Shown here: piece after piece, positions 62,168 to 64,000 of the stretch
How the letters are laid out: each line of letters opens with the position of its first letter
Position numbering within the stretch: the stretch's first letter is position 1
From: Winogradskyella bathintestinalis
GTDB taxonomy: Bacteria; Bacteroidota; Bacteroidia; Flavobacteriales; Flavobacteriaceae
Direction: 5' to 3'
DNA: 64,000 bases
Assembly: GCF_030407435.1 (NCBI RefSeq)
Contig: NZ_JASDDK010000002.1
Span: forward strand, 962,702 to 1,026,701
Notes under the pieces: model-generated
The model's database searches: none
What the model saw: only the letters and a program-made list of their open reading frames with translations
Told to the model about the DNA's origin: nothing
Translations under genes and position numbers: made by a program

Positions 62168-63235
62168 ATGAGTCATAATATTAAACCTGGGGTTGCTACA
62201 GGAAAAGAAGTTCAGAATATTTTCAATTATGCTAAAGAAAAAGGCTTTGCCTTACCAGCCGTAAATGTTATCGGTTCAAATACTATAAATGGTGTTTTAG
62301 AAACCGCAAGAGATTTACACGCACCTGTTATAATTCAATTTTCAAATGGTGGTGCACAATTTAATGCCGGAAAAGGTCTAAGCAATGATGGGCAAAAAGC
62401 TGCTATACAAGGTGCCATTGCAGGTGCTAAACATGTGCATCAAATGGCAGAGGCTTATGGTGTACCTGTTATTTTGCATACCGATCATTGTGCTAAGAAA
62501 TTATTACCTTGGATAGACGGTTTATTGGATGCTAGTGAACAGCATTTTAAAGAAACAGGAAAATCGCTCTATAGTTCTCATATGATTGATTTATCTGAAG
62601 AACCAATTGAAGAAAACATTGAAATCTGTAAAAAATACCTTGAGCGCATGAGCAAAATGGGTATGACACTAGAGATAGAACTTGGTATTACAGGTGGAGA
62701 AGAAGATGGTGTTGATAACACCGATGTTGACGACTCTAAATTATATACGCAACCAGAAGAAGTTGCTTATGCTTATGAAGAATTAAGCAAAGTTAGCGAT
62801 CAGTTTACCATTGCTGCAGCTTTTGGAAATGTACACGGTGTATATAAGCCTGGTAATGTAAAATTAACTCCTAAAATTCTTAAAAATTCGCAAGACCATA
62901 TTTCAAAAAAATATGGTGTTGAGCACAACCATATCGATTTTGTTTTTCACGGCGGATCTGGTTCTACAGTTGAAGAAATAAGAGAAGGAATAAGCTACGG
63001 GGTTATTAAAATGAATATCGATACCGATTTACAATACGCTTTTTTAAGTGGTGTTAGAGATTATGTACAAGATAAAAAGGACTACCTACAATCGCAAATT
63101 GGAAATCCAGATGGTGAGGATGTTCCTAACAAAAAGTATTATGACCCACGTGTTTGGTTACGCAAAGGAGAAGAATCGTTTGTAGAGCGATTGAAAAAAG
63201 CTTTCGAAGATTTAAATAACGTAGATACGTTATAG
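62168..63235 (+). CDS. fbaA: Class II fructose-bisphosphate aldolase
   Basis: A 355-residue zinc-dependent aldolase of glycolysis and gluconeogenesis. The metal site includes VILHTDHCAKK (with Asp and His), the glutamate-containing MTLEIELGITGGEEDG, and the histidines in AAFGNVHGVYKPG and DFVFHGGSGSTVEE. The E. coli-like (class IIA) length of about 355-360 fits. The start at 62168 (MSHNIKPGVATGKEV) follows the promoter. A LacI-type palindrome lies upstream, so regulation by a sugar-responsive repressor is likely. Confidence 0.97.
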   Translation: MSHNIKPGVATGKEVQNIFNYAKEKGFALPAVNVIGSNTINGVLETARDLHAPVIIQFSNGGAQFNAGKGLSNDGQKAAIQGAIAGAKHVHQMAEAYGVPVILHTDHCAKKLLPWIDGLLDASEQHFKETGKSLYSSHMIDLSEEPIEENIEICKKYLERMSKMGMTLEIELGITGGEEDGVDNTDVDDSKLYTQPEEVAYAYEELSKVSDQFTIAAAFGNVHGVYKPGNVKLTPKILKNSQDHISKKYGVEHNHIDFVFHGGSGSTVEEIREGISYGVIKMNIDTDLQYAFLSGVRDYVQDKKDYLQSQIGNPDGEDVPNKKYYDPRVWLRKGEESFVERLKKAFEDLNNVDTL

Positions 63236-63255
63236 GAATTTCAGCACAACTTTTA

Positions 63256-63303
63256 GAAACCCATTAGAGCTTATAATCAAAGTTTTAATGGGCTTTCTTT
63301 TGT
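63256..63303 (+). terminator. Terminator of fbaA
   Basis: GAAACCCATTA (63256-63266) pairs with TAATGGGCTTTC (63286-63297) with one bulged C, followed by TTTTGTTT. Moderate stem. Confidence 0.7.
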
Positions 63304-63486
63304 TTATTAAATTAGTGTTTTAAGATATTTTTCGCATTTTTTGAGTTATATTTAATAAAACAGTAAGTTTGTACCCTTTGCAATTGCAAATTATAATTAA
63401 CTAAAAACATCTGATTTTAGATTTAAAAATCTATAATTATAAACCTGCCCAGAGACACGGTCAACGGGTTAAATTCGTAAATATAT

Positions 63487-64000
63487 ATGGCTTGGTTTAA
63501 ACGAAAAGAAAAAGGTATCCATACCTCAACAGAAGAAAAGAAAGATACTCCCAAAGGGCTATGGTACAAATCGCCTACAGGAAAAATAATTGACACTAAA
63601 GAATTAGAGCAGAATTTTTATGTAAGTCCTGAAGATGGCTATCACGTAAGAATTGGTAGTAATGAATATTTTCAGATTCTATTTGATGATAATAAATACA
63701 AAGAATTAGACCCTAATTTAACGTCTAAAGATCCACTTAAATTTGAAGACACTAAAAAATACCCTGACCGTTTAAAGGCGGCCCAAGCGAAAACAAACTT
63801 AAAAGATGCGGTAAGAACCGCTGTAGGCAAATCTAATGGAGAAGATTTAGTTATTGCTTGTATGGATTTTAGTTTTATTGGCGGCTCCATGGGTTCTGTT
63901 GTTGGTGAAAAAATTGCAAGAGCCGCAGATTACGCTTTAAAAAAGAAGACCCCTTTAATGATTATTAGTAAATCGGGTGGTGCGCGTATGATGGAGGCTG
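63487..64000 (+). CDS. accD: Acetyl-CoA carboxylase carboxyltransferase subunit beta, partial at the window end
   Basis: The first 171 residues of AccD, running off the window. [11 protein letters not shown] opens the usual start. Normally a four-cysteine zinc ribbon follows (KCPxC...CPxC), but here the same segment reads [20 protein letters not shown] and [12 protein letters not shown]: all four cysteines are replaced, so no zinc ribbon can form. The catalytic crotonase-fold part follows ([32 protein letters not shown]). With AccA it moves carboxyl groups to acetyl-CoA for fatty acid synthesis. Start ATG 63487 is clear. Confidence 0.95.
   Translation, partial: MAWFKRKEKGIHTSTEEKKDTPKGLWYKSPTGKIIDTKELEQNFYVSPEDGYHVRIGSNEYFQILFDDNKYKELDPNLTSKDPLKFEDTKKYPDRLKAAQAKTNLKDAVRTAVGKSNGEDLVIACMDFSFIGGSMGSVVGEKIARAADYALKKKTPLMIISKSGGARMMEA

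Overview
The window is a stretch of chromosome from a member of the Flavobacteriaceae (Bacteroidota), most likely marine. The grounds are low GC, promoters of the TAnnTTTG type rather than TATAAT, a complete Na+-pumping NADH:quinone reductase operon, several proteins with type IX secretion (T9SS) C-terminal sorting domains, T9SS accessory genes (PorT/SprT-like and the DUF5103 'plug'), a TamL-like BamA homologue, and many families seen mainly in this group (DUF6702, DUF6695, DUF6029). The genus cannot be told from the sequence. No tRNA, rRNA, CRISPR array, prophage or insertion sequence was seen.

Layout. 1-8.3 kb: end of an amidohydrolase, an O-methyltransferase, tatA, an M1 peptidase, then DUF6702 and two carboxypeptidase-regulatory-like exported proteins, a PepE-type peptidase, a GNAT protein and an ankyrin protein followed by a (CTAA)11 microsatellite. 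8.5-14.3 kb: housekeeping genes (gpmI, a HAD protein, an acetyl-CoA hydrolase/CoA-transferase, map, a methyltransferase, DUF423) with a decayed GxxExxY gene. 14.3-15.8 kb: apbE, the flavin transferase that matures Nqr, and a small Nqr-associated-looking gene. 16.2-27.2 kb: an accessory island on the plus strand. It has a TPR histidine kinase with a LytTR regulator, then a run of predicted exported or lipid-anchored proteins with small-molecule-enzyme folds (a duplicated alpha/beta-barrel-like protein, four SnoaL/NTF2-like proteins, a RidA-like lipoprotein, a cupin lipoprotein), one cytoplasmic NAD-dependent epimerase, and a PAS histidine kinase next to a broken response regulator. 27.3-34.0 kb: nqrABCDEF on the minus strand. 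34.1-40.1 kb: T9SS plug protein, a PLP decarboxylase, apaG, DUF6695, pruA. 40.2-48.5 kb: surface proteins (T9SS lipase-like protein, two Omp28/thioredoxin-like proteins, TlpA, DUF6029). 48.8-56.7 kb: rsmG, a fatty-acid desaturase, an aminotransferase, small membrane proteins, a yoeB toxin remnant, trkH and trkA. 56.9-64 kb: menaquinone methyltransferase plus porT, an rRNA/tRNA methyltransferase, tamL, class II fructose-bisphosphate aldolase, and the start of accD.

What stands out. The 16-27 kb island is the best candidate for an undescribed system: proteins whose relatives are normally cytoplasmic small-molecule enzymes are here almost all exported, and they sit between two sensor kinases. 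The island lies between nqrF and the Nqr maturation gene apbE. It also shows mutation: one SnoaL-like gene is put out of frame by a third copy of an 8-bp repeat inside its signal sequence (a possible slippage switch), and the response regulator next to the second kinase has lost the segment with its phospho-acceptor aspartate. Other points are a near-perfect 20-bp LacI-type palindrome upstream of the aldolase gene, an AccD that lacks the usual zinc-finger cysteines, a probably leaderless tatA, and remnants of yoeB and GxxExxY genes.
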